This document shows positions 16,301 through 23,569 of a stretch of 25,976 nt of DNA, piece after piece. The number at the start of each line of letters is the position of its first letter. The stretch's first letter is position 1. The translations under genes were made by a program, and so were the position numbers. Source of the stretch: Desulfovibrio sp. OttesenSCG-928-G15 (GTDB taxonomy: Bacteria > Desulfobacterota > Desulfovibrionia > Desulfovibrionales > Desulfovibrionaceae); NCBI GenBank assembly GCA_030266525.1, contig JAJDIC010000024.1, positions 1-25,976 of the forward strand. The letters are read 5' to 3'. The notes beneath the pieces are model-generated. The model worked only from the letters and a program-made list of their open reading frames with translations, made no database searches and had not been told where the DNA came from.

Positions 16301-18016
16301 GGCGCAAAACCGGGCGAAGGCGGGCAGTTACCAGCGCACAAGGTGTTGCCGGGTATAGCCCGCGTGCGGCACACCATAGCGGGAGTCACGCTTATTTCAC
16401 CGCCGCCGCATCATGATATTTATTCCATAGAGGATCTTGCGCAGCTCATTTACGATGTAAAAAGCCTGAACCCCGAAGCCCGTGTTTCCGTCAAACTGGT
16501 CGCGGGTACGGGCATCGGCACGGTAGCTTCGGGCGTAGCCAAGGCCGGGGCCGACACTATCCTTGTTTCCGGGCATGATGGCGGCACCGGGGCCTCGCCC
16601 CGCACGGCCATTGACCATGTGGGGCTTCCCTGGGAAATGGGCCTGTCTGAAACCCAGGCCGCGCTGTGCGCCAATGGCTTGCGTAATACTGTTCGCTTGC
16701 AGGTGGACGGGCAGTTGCGCACCGGCAAGGATTTGGTCGTGGCGGCCATGATGGGAGCGGAAGAGTTCGGGCTGGGCACAGGCGTTCTGGTGGCTCTGGG
16801 CTGCTGCCTGTTGCGGGTTTGTCACCTGGGGACGTGCCCTGTGGGCATTGCCGCTCAAGACCCGACGTTGCGCGCCCGTTTCAAAGGTTCGCCGGAACAT
16901 GTGGAACGCTATTTCCGCTTTCTGGCGCAAGACATGCGCCGGCACATGGCTGCTTTGGGTTTTCGGACTGTGGACGAAATGCTCGGCCGGGCGGACTGCC
17001 TGAAACGCGCCGCCGTACCTGTGGGATTGTCCGCCGAGCACACGGCAAAGCTGCAAACTCTGGACCTGTCCGCATTATGTATACGAAGCGAAGTCAGTCC
17101 TCTCAATGGCCCGCCACACAAGGCGGCGGAATCTGCCCTGCACCATTCGGCATACAGCGCCCTTATGCCGGGAATCGCCGCACGGCACCCCTGCCGTTTT
17201 GAAGGCCGTATCGCCAATACAGACAGGGCGATGGGGAGCCATATCGCGGGGGTAATTGCCCGATTGTACGGGGAAGAAGGACTGCCCCCCGGTTCGGTGG
17301 ATATGGAATTGACGGGCAGTGCCGGACAGAGTTTGGGAGCTTTTCTCGCGCGCGGTATGTTTTTGCGGGTGACCGGTGAAGCGAATGACTATGTTGGCAA
17401 AGGTCTTTCAGGTGGCATTATTGCCATACGCCCCGCGCATTATCAAAGCGGTTTCCAGATGAGCGACTTTTTTTCGGGCAGACAGGTAATCGCCGGTAAT
17501 GTCGCTTTATACGGGGCGACTTCCGGCGAAGCCTATTTTTCCGGAAGCGCCGGAGAGCGTTTTGCTGTGCGCAACAGCGGCGCTTCGGCGGTAGTGGAAG
17601 GTGTGGGAGACCATGCCTGCGAGTATATGACCGGGGGTGTTGTTGTGGTGTTAGGCTCCACCGGCTATAACTTTGCGGCTGGTATGAGTGGCGGGATTGC
17701 CTATGTATACGACCCCAGTGAACAATTTCAGACCCGTTGCAATATGGATAGCGTTGACCTGGAAAGCGTGTGGCAAAAAGACGATATACAGCTTGTGCGC
17801 TCTCTTCTCTCACGCCATGTGCGCCATACCGGCAGCCCCCTGGCTTCGGCTTTGCTGGCCGACTGGCAGGCCAGCCTGCCTCTCTTTCTGAAAGTTACTC
17901 CCATAGAATACCGGCGGGTGCTGGAACGTATGAAGCATGGTGAAGGAAGGCAGGTGGAAAGCCTTGCCGCTACCGAGGAGGTTTACAGTGTCTCTGCAAC
18001 TGCACATCCTGCATGA
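13304..18016 (+). CDS. gltB: Glutamate synthase large subunit (GOGAT)
   Basis: It converts glutamine and 2-oxoglutarate into two glutamates. The 1570-residue product has, in order, an N-terminal class II amidotransferase domain whose nucleophile is C18 in EEHDACGVGF (a 17-residue propeptide would be removed), a central domain, an FMN-binding synthase domain with SPPPHHDIYSIEDLAQLI and GHDGGTGASPRTAI, the cysteine cluster CCLLRVCHLGTCPVG (3Fe-4S type), and a C-terminal glycine-rich beta-helix domain (GGIIAIRP, GATSGEAYFSG, GGVVVVLG). The ATG at 13304 is chosen by fit to the family start; the ribosome site is weak. No gltD (NADPH-oxidising small subunit) follows. Either gltD is elsewhere or ferredoxin feeds this enzyme. 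The 3' end overlaps dapF by 29 bases. Confidence 0.95.
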   Translation: MQTNLYNSLYTPEEHDACGVGFLARLDGIPTHSIVEDAVQALARMAHRGGSGFGPEHPDGAGILVPLPVDFIRKTWQPVCGEVPRTFALGQFFMPRDVADRTHIEEKVATIFAEHRLRVLGWRDVPVRKAILGEHAAKTCPVFRQCLAAPTETLLAELQPIADKPDSLGSTAGGTAQDHFERLLYIARRHLENSLRQTLPSATDTFHVASLSGSSVAYKGLLAGGQLSAFYPDLADRDFAVHFAILHERYSTNTQPAWRLAQPFHCLAHNGEINTLACNKVHMTIREPLLGSPLFGKNIRHLLPVLEPRGSDSAALDNCLEFLLRGGRSLPHAAMMLMPEPFGPAFAMGEDKRAFYEYHAALMEPWDGPSAMVFTDGRRQLGAMLDRNALRPCRYAETKDGLFVLASEAGVIDLPSSHIVQKGRLQPRRMLMVDFARHRVITDAECKNRVIYAKPYRHWVKEKGVTLRDLPLPSAVTAIADAAPFFPDEETTLRQQILFGYSREDIKDVLVPMARDVQEPTASMGMDRPLAVLSGRPQLLFSYFKQRFAQVTNPPIDPLREGLVMTLTGFAGKQRNLLEETPEQYTRLRLANPLLSTEDMLRLLASVHPAARVAVIPMLFAAQGDEPGTALEKGLQTMFRQAEEALSPSGRENGDQPATVLLLTDSGAGPDKAPIPSLLALSGLHHHLLRQGLRHACSLFVDTGEAREVMHVAQLLAFGASGVHPRLAFAAVSELAKQGALKKGATVARACTAYANAVHKGLLKTFSRMGISTLRSFMGGQAFEAVGLNPLLVDRYFSGVPSRLGGIGLEHIAKDTLARHAKAFGPQSAQAGTTEPLGPDGRYTYSPHGETHLWTPVAVRALHKAVREDDWESYQAYARVSDEQATKPVTLRSLLTFTAEKPVPLSEVEPVEAIVRRFVASAMSYGSISPEAHQAIAIACNRIGARSNCGEGGEAPERNTVRDDGSDARSRVRQIASGRFGVTADYLVNADEIQIKMAQGAKPGEGGQLPAHKVLPGIARVRHTIAGVTLISPPPHHDIYSIEDLAQLIYDVKSLNPEARVSVKLVAGTGIGTVASGVAKAGADTILVSGHDGGTGASPRTAIDHVGLPWEMGLSETQAALCANGLRNTVRLQVDGQLRTGKDLVVAAMMGAEEFGLGTGVLVALGCCLLRVCHLGTCPVGIAAQDPTLRARFKGSPEHVERYFRFLAQDMRRHMAALGFRTVDEMLGRADCLKRAAVPVGLSAEHTAKLQTLDLSALCIRSEVSPLNGPPHKAAESALHHSAYSALMPGIAARHPCRFEGRIANTDRAMGSHIAGVIARLYGEEGLPPGSVDMELTGSAGQSLGAFLARGMFLRVTGEANDYVGKGLSGGIIAIRPAHYQSGFQMSDFFSGRQVIAGNVALYGATSGEAYFSGSAGERFAVRNSGASAVVEGVGDHACEYMTGGVVVVLGSTGYNFAAGMSGGIAYVYDPSEQFQTRCNMDSVDLESVWQKDDIQLVRSLLSRHVRHTGSPLASALLADWQASLPLFLKVTPIEYRRVLERMKHGEGRQVESLAATEEVYSVSATAHPA

Positions 18017-18944
18017 CGAAAAAGCCAACCCCACAAAAGAGGGCGCTTCCCATACTTGGGAAACGGACCTGCCGTCTCTGAAAGGACTGGATTTGCCGGC
18101 AAGCATTTCCTTCACCAAAATGCATGGTGCGGGCAATGATTATGTGTATGTGGAAGAATTTGATTTTTCTTTGCCCCACCCGGAATTGCTGGCAAGGTAC
18201 ATGAGCCACAGACATTTCGGGGTAGGCGCTGACGGGCTGGTTCTCATGGGGCCTTCCGCCGTGGCGGATTTTCGCATGCGCATTTTTAATGCCGATGGCT
18301 CGGAAGCGCAAATGTGCGGCAATGCCTCCCGGTGCGTAGCCAAGTACCTGTACGAACACCGCCGAACGGTCCAACATGAACTGACCCTGGAGACAGGGGC
18401 CGGAATAAAGCACTTGTCGCTGGACGTGGAGTGCGGTCTTGTACGTTTTGTCCGGGTGAACATGGGCCGCCCGGTGCTTTTTCCTGCGGATATTCCCATG
18501 AGCGTGGAAGGAAAGACTTTTGTCAATCAGGAGCTTGGCGTTGCAGATGCCGTATGGCGCGGAACCGCCGTTTCCATGGGCAACCCGCACCTGGTGGTTT
18601 TTGTTGATGATGTGAACGCGCTTGACGTGCCCCGTATCGGGCCGCTTTTTGAAAATCATTCGTATTTTCCCCAAAGAGTAAACACCGAATTTGTCCAGAT
18701 TATTGATCCCAAGCATATTGCAATGCGCGTTTGGGAACGCGGCAGCGGAGAAACCCTGGCCTGCGGCACAGGCGCTTGCGCGTCTTTGGTCGCCTGCGTT
18801 CTCAATGAAAGGACGGAGTCGGATATAACCGTATCCCTTCCGGGGGGCGCGCTTCACATTACCTGGGACAATAAGGGCGATGTCTATATGACGGGTCCGG
18901 CTGTTTCGGTGTGTTCCGGAAAATACTTTGTGCCGCATGGATAA
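17988..18944 (+). CDS. dapF: Diaminopimelate epimerase with N-terminal extension
   Basis: It interconverts LL- and meso-diaminopimelate for lysine and peptidoglycan synthesis. From the GTG at 17988 the product is 318 residues. The two catalytic cysteines are present: C110 in AQMCGNASRC and C259 in ETLACGTGACAS. Family landmarks FTKMHGAGNDYV (42-53), GVGADGLVLM and MGNPHLVVFV are intact. The start is chosen because GAGGAGG lies 6 bases upstream, and the internal ATG at 18121 has no ribosome site and would cut the first strand. This leaves about 40 residues before the normal DapF start, an extension not usual in the family. It overlaps the gltB end by 29 bases and is followed 85 bases later by dapL, so gltB-dapF-dapL is probably one operon. 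Confidence 0.93.
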   Translation: MSLQLHILHDEKANPTKEGASHTWETDLPSLKGLDLPASISFTKMHGAGNDYVYVEEFDFSLPHPELLARYMSHRHFGVGADGLVLMGPSAVADFRMRIFNADGSEAQMCGNASRCVAKYLYEHRRTVQHELTLETGAGIKHLSLDVECGLVRFVRVNMGRPVLFPADIPMSVEGKTFVNQELGVADAVWRGTAVSMGNPHLVVFVDDVNALDVPRIGPLFENHSYFPQRVNTEFVQIIDPKHIAMRVWERGSGETLACGTGACASLVACVLNERTESDITVSLPGGALHITWDNKGDVYMTGPAVSVCSGKYFVPHG

Positions 18945-19029
18945 GATTGTCCGAAGAAAATCCTTTGAGGGGATATGCCCCGGAACATGAACGTGAAAAA
19001 GCAAGAGCACAGTTCAGGAGGGTTATGGC

Positions 19030-20256
19030 ATGGCAACACTGAATTTCCATTATGCTGAGCTAAAGAGCAGCTATCTGTTTTCGGAAATTGCCGGAAGAAT
19101 ACAAGCGCACACTGCGGCGCAGTCCGGGCGGAAAGTGATTCGCCTTGGAATTGGTGATGTCACTCAACCTCTGGTGCCTGCCGTTGTGGCTGCTTTGAGC
19201 ATAGCGGTCGCCGAACAGGGAACTTCCGAAGGATTTCGTGGCTATGGCCCCGAGCAGGGGTATCCTTTCCTGCGCGAAACCATAGTAAAATCGTGCTACA
19301 AAGGCCTTGGCATCAGCGCGGATGATATTTTTATCAGCGATGGGGCCAAGTGCGACATCGGCAATTTTCAGGAAATATTCGCGCGCTCATGCCGTGTGGC
19401 AATTACTGACCCTGTGTATCCTGTATATGCCGACTCCAATGTCATGGCGGGCAGGGCAGGGCGCATGCAGAAAAATGGCAGGTATACAAAACTCATCTAC
19501 TTGCCCTGCACGGCGGAAAACGGCTTTATCCCGCAATTACCAAGTGAACGCCCGGACATAATCTATCTTTGTTCTCCGAATAATCCGACCGGAACTGTTC
19601 TGAGCCGCGAACAGCTGGCCCGGTGGGTAGCCTATGCGCGAGAGCAGGAAGCCGTGATACTTTTTGATGCCGCGTATGAAAGCTATATCCGCAGTGAGGA
19701 TGTTCCGCACAGTATCTATGAAATTGCGGGTGCGGATGAAGTGGCCGTTGAATTTCGCAGCTACTCCAAGTCGGCCGGCTTCACCGGTCTGCGTTGCGGT
19801 TTTGTAGTTGTTCCGGCTTCTGTAAGAGGGAAGGGCGTGTTTGGTAAATATACCACTTTGCGAAAACTCTGGCTTCGCCGTCAAAGCACAAAATATAACG
19901 GCTGCCCCTATATTGTGCAGCGGGCGGCAGAGGCGGTACACAGCCCGGAAGGCCAGGCCCAGACCAAAGCTGCCATCAACATCTACTTGGATAATGCCAA
20001 GCGCATTCGTCAGGCATTTACCGACCTGGGTTTAACGGTATTTGGCGGGGTAGACGCCCCCTATGTGTGGGTCGCTTTGCCAAAAGGCACGGATTCGTGG
20101 GCTTTTTTTGACAGGCTACTGCAAGAAGCGGATGTAGTTGGAACTCCGGGAAGCGGCTTTGGCCCCTGCGGGCAAGGGTATTTTCGTTTTACGGGCTTTG
20201 GCAGCCCGGAAGATACGCTGGAAGCAGTTGCCCGGATTCAGTCTCTTACAATGTAA
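19030..20256 (+). CDS. dapL: LL-diaminopimelate aminotransferase
   Basis: This PLP enzyme makes LL-diaminopimelate from tetrahydrodipicolinate and glutamate in one step, bypassing the acylated routes. The 408-residue product has IRLGIGDVTQPL near the N-terminus, GFRGYGPEQGYPFLRE, SPNNPTGTVLSREQL, the D213/Y216 pair in FDAAYESYI, and the PLP lysine K247 in SYSKSAGFTGLRCG. AGGAGG ends about 7 bases before the ATG at 19030; an out-of-frame ATG at 19025 lies between them. Placement right after dapF supports the DapL pathway, in which DapF acts on its product. Its glutamate donor is the product of gltB just upstream. Transcription ends at the hairpin at 20306-20344. Confidence 0.95.
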   Translation: MATLNFHYAELKSSYLFSEIAGRIQAHTAAQSGRKVIRLGIGDVTQPLVPAVVAALSIAVAEQGTSEGFRGYGPEQGYPFLRETIVKSCYKGLGISADDIFISDGAKCDIGNFQEIFARSCRVAITDPVYPVYADSNVMAGRAGRMQKNGRYTKLIYLPCTAENGFIPQLPSERPDIIYLCSPNNPTGTVLSREQLARWVAYAREQEAVILFDAAYESYIRSEDVPHSIYEIAGADEVAVEFRSYSKSAGFTGLRCGFVVVPASVRGKGVFGKYTTLRKLWLRRQSTKYNGCPYIVQRAAEAVHSPEGQAQTKAAINIYLDNAKRIRQAFTDLGLTVFGGVDAPYVWVALPKGTDSWAFFDRLLQEADVVGTPGSGFGPCGQGYFRFTGFGSPEDTLEAVARIQSLTM

Positions 20257-20305
20257 AGTGCCACTCTGTGCTGGTGTTGCCATCGATGAGCTGTAAGGAC
20301 GCAAC

Positions 20306-20344
20306 AACAGCCGGGAGCCGCCCGCTGAACGGCTCCCGGCTGTT
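20306..20344. terminator. Strong bidirectional hairpin between dapL and gldA
   Basis: Arms 20306-20320 and 20330-20344 are perfectly complementary over 15 bp (AACAGCCGGGAGCCG) with a 9-base loop. It lies between the convergent ends of dapL and gldA. The flank is pyrimidine-rich (CTCTTCC) but has no true U-run; the stem strength and position still make a terminator the best reading. Confidence 0.8.
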
Positions 20345-20366
20345 CTCTTCCATGAACCAACCTGGT

Positions 20367-21458
20367 TTATGCGCCGAGTTTGTCGGCCACCAGTATCGCG
20401 CTGTATACCGCCTCCGGAGTGACGGAGAAGGGCATGTTGTGCATGGTGTCGTTTTCTGCACAGGCAGCTTTGGCTACAGCCATGATCTTGTCTTGCGTCG
20501 GATTGCTGATTCCAATGGCCGCAAGTGTGGTAGGCAAGCCGATTTGCTTGCAAAAGGTGATGATGCTTTCCACCTCTTCGCATGGCGCATTTTCCAGAAT
20601 CAGATGCACCAGGGTTCCGAAGGCGACCTTTTCTCCGTGTAACGCATGGTGGCTTTCCGAAAGAACGGTAAAACCGTTGTGTACAGCATGGGCGGCGGCC
20701 AGGCCGCCGCTTTCAAAGCCGATACCGCTCAAATAGGTGTTGGCCTCCACCACATTTTCAAGGGCTGTGGAACCGGCCTTGTTTTCAGCGGACAGTTTGG
20801 CGAGATAGCCGTTGCTCAGCAAGGTGTCCAGGCAGGCCTTGCCAATGCTCAGCGCAGTAACTGAGCATTGGCCCCCGGCAATGCTGGTTGCCCCTGACCG
20901 CATGCAAGCGCGGGCTTCATAATAGGTCGCCAACGCATCACCGATTCCTGCAACCAGCAGGCGCACCGGCGCTTCCGCTACAACCTGGGTGTCTACAAGC
21001 ACCACATCCGGGTTGTTTTTCAGAATCAAATATTCTTCAAAGGCACCGGATTCGGTATAAATTACCGAAAGGGCACTGCACGGAGCATCTGATGACGCGG
21101 CAGTGGGAATGATAACCACCGGCAGTTGCAGATAATGGGCTACGGCTTTTGCCGTATCCAGCGTCTTTCCACCGCCGATGCCCATGATTACATCGAACCC
21201 GCCGGTTTTTACAGCTTCCATGACTCGGTTAATTTCTTTTTTGCAGCATTCGCCTGAAAAACTTTCCAACTGTATCTTGAACCCGCCATCAACAGACGTG
21301 AAGCTTGATTCAATGGTTCCCCTGTATTTTGCCAGGGCAGATGGTCCAACTACAGCGTAAGCCCCTTGAGTGCCAAGCATGGACACAATACCATGCAGGT
21401 CTTCCAACAGATGGGGGCCTTGGATATATTTGCTCGGCGAGTAAATGACACGTTTCAT
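20367..21458 (-). CDS. gldA: Glycerol dehydrogenase (iron/zinc alcohol dehydrogenase family III)
   Basis: It oxidises glycerol to dihydroxyacetone with NAD (or the reverse) in the cytosol. The 363-residue product has the NAD-binding MGIGGGKTLDTAKAVA (92-107), IIPTAASSDAPCSALSVIY, and the three metal ligands D174 (GIGDALATYYEA), H257 (AAAHAVHNGF) and H274 (SESHHALHGEKVAFG), which align with D173/H256/H274 of the known Geobacillus-type enzyme. CAGGAG lies upstream of the ATG. It is divergent from amtB; the 319-base gap (21459-21777) carries a gldA promoter with an overlapping dyad and the amtB control region. Nothing in the sequence ties it to nitrogen use; related enzymes also act on other small hydroxy compounds, so the substrate is inferred from family. 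Confidence 0.92.
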   Translation of the reverse strand: MKRVIYSPSKYIQGPHLLEDLHGIVSMLGTQGAYAVVGPSALAKYRGTIESSFTSVDGGFKIQLESFSGECCKKEINRVMEAVKTGGFDVIMGIGGGKTLDTAKAVAHYLQLPVVIIPTAASSDAPCSALSVIYTESGAFEEYLILKNNPDVVLVDTQVVAEAPVRLLVAGIGDALATYYEARACMRSGATSIAGGQCSVTALSIGKACLDTLLSNGYLAKLSAENKAGSTALENVVEANTYLSGIGFESGGLAAAHAVHNGFTVLSESHHALHGEKVAFGTLVHLILENAPCEEVESIITFCKQIGLPTTLAAIGISNPTQDKIMAVAKAACAENDTMHNMPFSVTPEAVYSAILVADKLGA

Positions 21459-21484
21459 AAGAAACTCCTGCTTTATGAGTGTGC

Positions 21485-21527
21485 ATGCAAAGTTGCATCA
21501 ATGTAATAAAAGCAAAAAATGGACCAA
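21485..21527 (-). promoter_or_regulatory. gldA promoter with overlapping operator-like dyad
   Basis: On the minus strand TTGGTC (complement of 21522-21527) is followed after 16 bp by TACATT (complement of 21500-21505). One base past the -10 begins the perfect inverted repeat ATGCAA-AG-TTGCAT (21485-21498), which would cover the transcription start. A dyad in this place is typical of a repressor site, so gldA is probably repressed by an unknown factor. Confidence 0.5.
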
Positions 21528-21568
21528 TTAGAATGCCGTTCGCGGTGAACACAATCCAGAAAACTGAG

Positions 21569-21584
21569 GTTACACTTTTGTAAC
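21569..21584. promoter_or_regulatory. 16-bp inverted repeat, candidate activator site of amtB
   Basis: GTTACA-CTTT-TGTAAC is a perfect 6-4-6 inverted repeat, matching the glnA upstream repeat at 13 of 16 positions. The two changes at positions 2 and 15 are matched, so symmetry is kept. It begins 123 bases before the TTGC of the amtB sigma-54 promoter. Further overlapping dyads follow at once: TGTAG (21591-21595) with CTACA (21601-21605), and CCTAC (21600-21604) with GTAGG (21611-21615). Confidence 0.7.
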
Positions 21585-21680
21585 TACTGGTGTAGATAGC
21601 CTACATATAGGTAGGTTGCTCAGACGTTTGTTTTTGCTTGCATCTGATTATTATTCAATAATTGCTGCGTGTTGAACTTA

Positions 21681-21695
21681 TGGCACCATTCTTGC
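21681..21695 (+). promoter_or_regulatory. Sigma-54 (-24/-12) promoter of amtB-glnK
   Basis: TGGCAC-CATTC-TTGC is a perfect match to the sigma-54 consensus in sequence and spacing. The start would be near 21707, leaving a leader of about 70 bases before the amtB ATG at 21778. Confidence 0.88.
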
Positions 21696-21777
21696 CTTTC
21701 AACAGAAAATAGAGCGAGCCCTTTTGAACAACAATACAGGCTCCGCGCTTTTCTCGTTAAACAACAAGGGAGGAACA

Positions 21778-23001
21778 ATGAGTAGCGCTGCGGATGTTGG
21801 ATTTATGATCGTGTGTTCGGGCCTGGTAATGCTTATGGTGCCCGGCTTAGCTTTATTCTACGGAGGGCTTGTGCAAAAGCGCAATGTACTCTCCACAACC
21901 ATGCACAGCTTCTTCATGCTTGGCCTGGCAAGTCTTTTTTGGGCTGTAATCGGCTATTCGCTGGCTTTCGGTGGTGACGTTCTTGGAATGGGGCTTATCG
22001 GAAATTTGGATTACTTCATGCTGAGTAATGTCGGCATGAGTAATAACGGGCCGGTAGACAATCTGCCTCATGTTCTGTTCATGATTTTCCAATGCATGTT
22101 TGCGGCATTGACCCCCGCGCTGATTTCCGGAGCCTATGCGGAACGCATTCGCTTTCCGGCCATGGCCCTATTTTCTTTATTGTGGTTGCTCTTCGTTTAT
22201 TCGCCCCTGGCCCATTGGGTTTGGGGAGGAGGGTGGCTGGGCAAACTGGGAGCTCTTGATTTTGCCGGTGGTGCCGTGGTGCATATGAGTTCCGGGGCGG
22301 CAGCTCTGGCGGCGGCGCAGGCATTGGGTCCACGAAAATCTTTGAGTGAAGGCGGTGCGGGGAGTGCTCCACACAACTTGCCCATGACCATTTTTGGTGC
22401 AGGCCTGCTCTGGTTCGGCTGGTTCGGGTTCAACGCGGGAAGTGCCACAGCCGCATCCGCATTGGCTGCAAACGCTCTGGTGACCACACAGCTTGCTGCG
22501 GCAACAGGTATTTTGGGATGGTTGCTGGTTGAAGCAAGGCACAGCGGAAAGCCCACAACATTAGGAGCGGCATCGGGCGCTTTGGCAGGTCTGGTGGCAA
22601 TTACTCCGGCGGCGGGATTTGTCAGCCCATGCCCGGCCATGCTTATCGGTTTTGTGGGAGGTGTGGTCTGCTATGGTGGAATTTTGCTGAAAAGGCGATT
22701 TCATTATGACGATGCGCTGGATGTTGTCGGTATTCATGGCATTGGCGGCACATGGGGCGCTTTGGCAACCGGGCTTTTTGCCAGTGCGGCCATCAATGGA
22801 GCCAACGGCCTTTTTTACGGAGATTCCAGGCAGTTTGTTGTGCAAGTTATCTCCATAGTGGCAACCTGGGTGTTTGCGTACACCGTCAGTCGATTGATTC
22901 TGTTTCTGGTGAGCAAAATTACCCCTTTGCGCTGCACGGATAGAGATGAACTTATGGGACTTGATATCAGCGAGCATAACGAACGCGGCTACAACCTGTA
23001 G
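21778..23001 (+). CDS. amtB: Ammonium transporter
   Basis: This inner-membrane channel of the Amt/Rh family takes up ammonium when it is scarce. The 407-residue product has about eleven hydrophobic segments and the two pore histidines, H169 in GGAVVHMSSG and H320 in VVGIHGIGGTWG. Other marks are FYGGLVQKRNVLS near the N-terminus, GAYAERIRFPAM, and GWFGFNAGSA. There is no cleaved signal peptide. The start at 21778 is set by AAGGGAGGAACA directly upstream; an earlier in-frame TTG at 21724 has no ribosome site. It is followed 34 bases later by the PII gene, the classical amtB-glnK pair in which PII plugs the channel when nitrogen is plentiful. A perfect sigma-54 promoter drives it. Confidence 0.97.
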   Translation: MSSAADVGFMIVCSGLVMLMVPGLALFYGGLVQKRNVLSTTMHSFFMLGLASLFWAVIGYSLAFGGDVLGMGLIGNLDYFMLSNVGMSNNGPVDNLPHVLFMIFQCMFAALTPALISGAYAERIRFPAMALFSLLWLLFVYSPLAHWVWGGGWLGKLGALDFAGGAVVHMSSGAAALAAAQALGPRKSLSEGGAGSAPHNLPMTIFGAGLLWFGWFGFNAGSATAASALAANALVTTQLAAATGILGWLLVEARHSGKPTTLGAASGALAGLVAITPAAGFVSPCPAMLIGFVGGVVCYGGILLKRRFHYDDALDVVGIHGIGGTWGALATGLFASAAINGANGLFYGDSRQFVVQVISIVATWVFAYTVSRLILFLVSKITPLRCTDRDELMGLDISEHNERGYNL

Positions 23002-23035
23002 GCAGGTCGGCCAAGTCAAAGAGGGAGAATACATA

Positions 23036-23374
23036 ATGAGAAAGTTGGAATTGGTAATTCGCCATTCTCAAGTAACGGCGGTGAAAGACGCATTGGTTCT
23101 TTTGGGAATTCACGGCATGAGCATGGTGGACATAAAAGGTTTCGGACGTCAGGGTGGGCACAGAGAAGTCTACAGGGGCAAGGAAGTTGTCATAGAGTTT
23201 GTGCCTAAAGTAAAACTTGAAGTAGTGATGGAAGCGCAAATGGTCGAAGAGGCTATTGCCGCAGTCCGTAAGGCCGCTTGCACCGGTGAAGTAGGGGATG
23301 GAAAGATATTTGTACTCCCGGTTGAGGAAGTGGTGCGCATTCGTACCGGGGAGCGCGGACGGGAAGCGATATAG
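23036..23374 (+). CDS. glnK: PII nitrogen regulatory protein (GlnK/GlnB family), Tyr51 replaced
   Basis: PII trimers bind ATP/ADP and 2-oxoglutarate and regulate targets such as AmtB. The 112-residue product has the family signature: KGFGRQGGHREVYRG in the T-loop, VEFVPKVK-like strand IEFVPKVKLEVV, and the B-loop KAACTGEVGDGKIFVLPVE. Y46 is kept, but position 51, the tyrosine uridylylated by GlnD in enterobacteria, is valine (GKEVVIEF). Uridylylation control is thus unlikely. GAGGGAGAA is the ribosome site upstream of the ATG at 23036. It lies in an operon with amtB, so it is named GlnK by context. The transcript probably ends at the long inverted repeat at 23388-23446. Confidence 0.95.
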   Translation: MRKLELVIRHSQVTAVKDALVLLGIHGMSMVDIKGFGRQGGHREVYRGKEVVIEFVPKVKLEVVMEAQMVEEAIAAVRKAACTGEVGDGKIFVLPVEEVVRIRTGERGREAI

Positions 23375-23387
23375 ATGCCATGGACAA

Positions 23388-23446
23388 AACCTTGGGGTTT
23401 GCTGTTTTTCTGCGAGAAAGGCCTTTCTTTGGCAAACCCCAAGGTT
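23388..23446. terminator. Long nested inverted repeat after glnK
   Basis: Arms 23388-23402 and 23432-23446 are perfectly complementary over 15 bp (AACCTTGGGGTTTGC). They enclose a 29-base loop that itself holds a 14-bp palindrome, AGAAAGGCCTTTCT (23415-23428). This long stem lies 14 bases past the glnK stop and probably ends or protects the amtB-glnK message, but no U-run follows. A small inserted palindromic element is the alternative. Confidence 0.6.
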
Positions 23447-23569
23447 CGGCGCTGAAGGCAAATTTCTACTGAGTACGCGTAAGCTGTCAGTAGCAGCAAT
23501 TATAGGTGTCCTTGATTCATACCCTGAAAGCGATATGAAAAAAGTATTTGCAACTTACGGAAAACAGTC

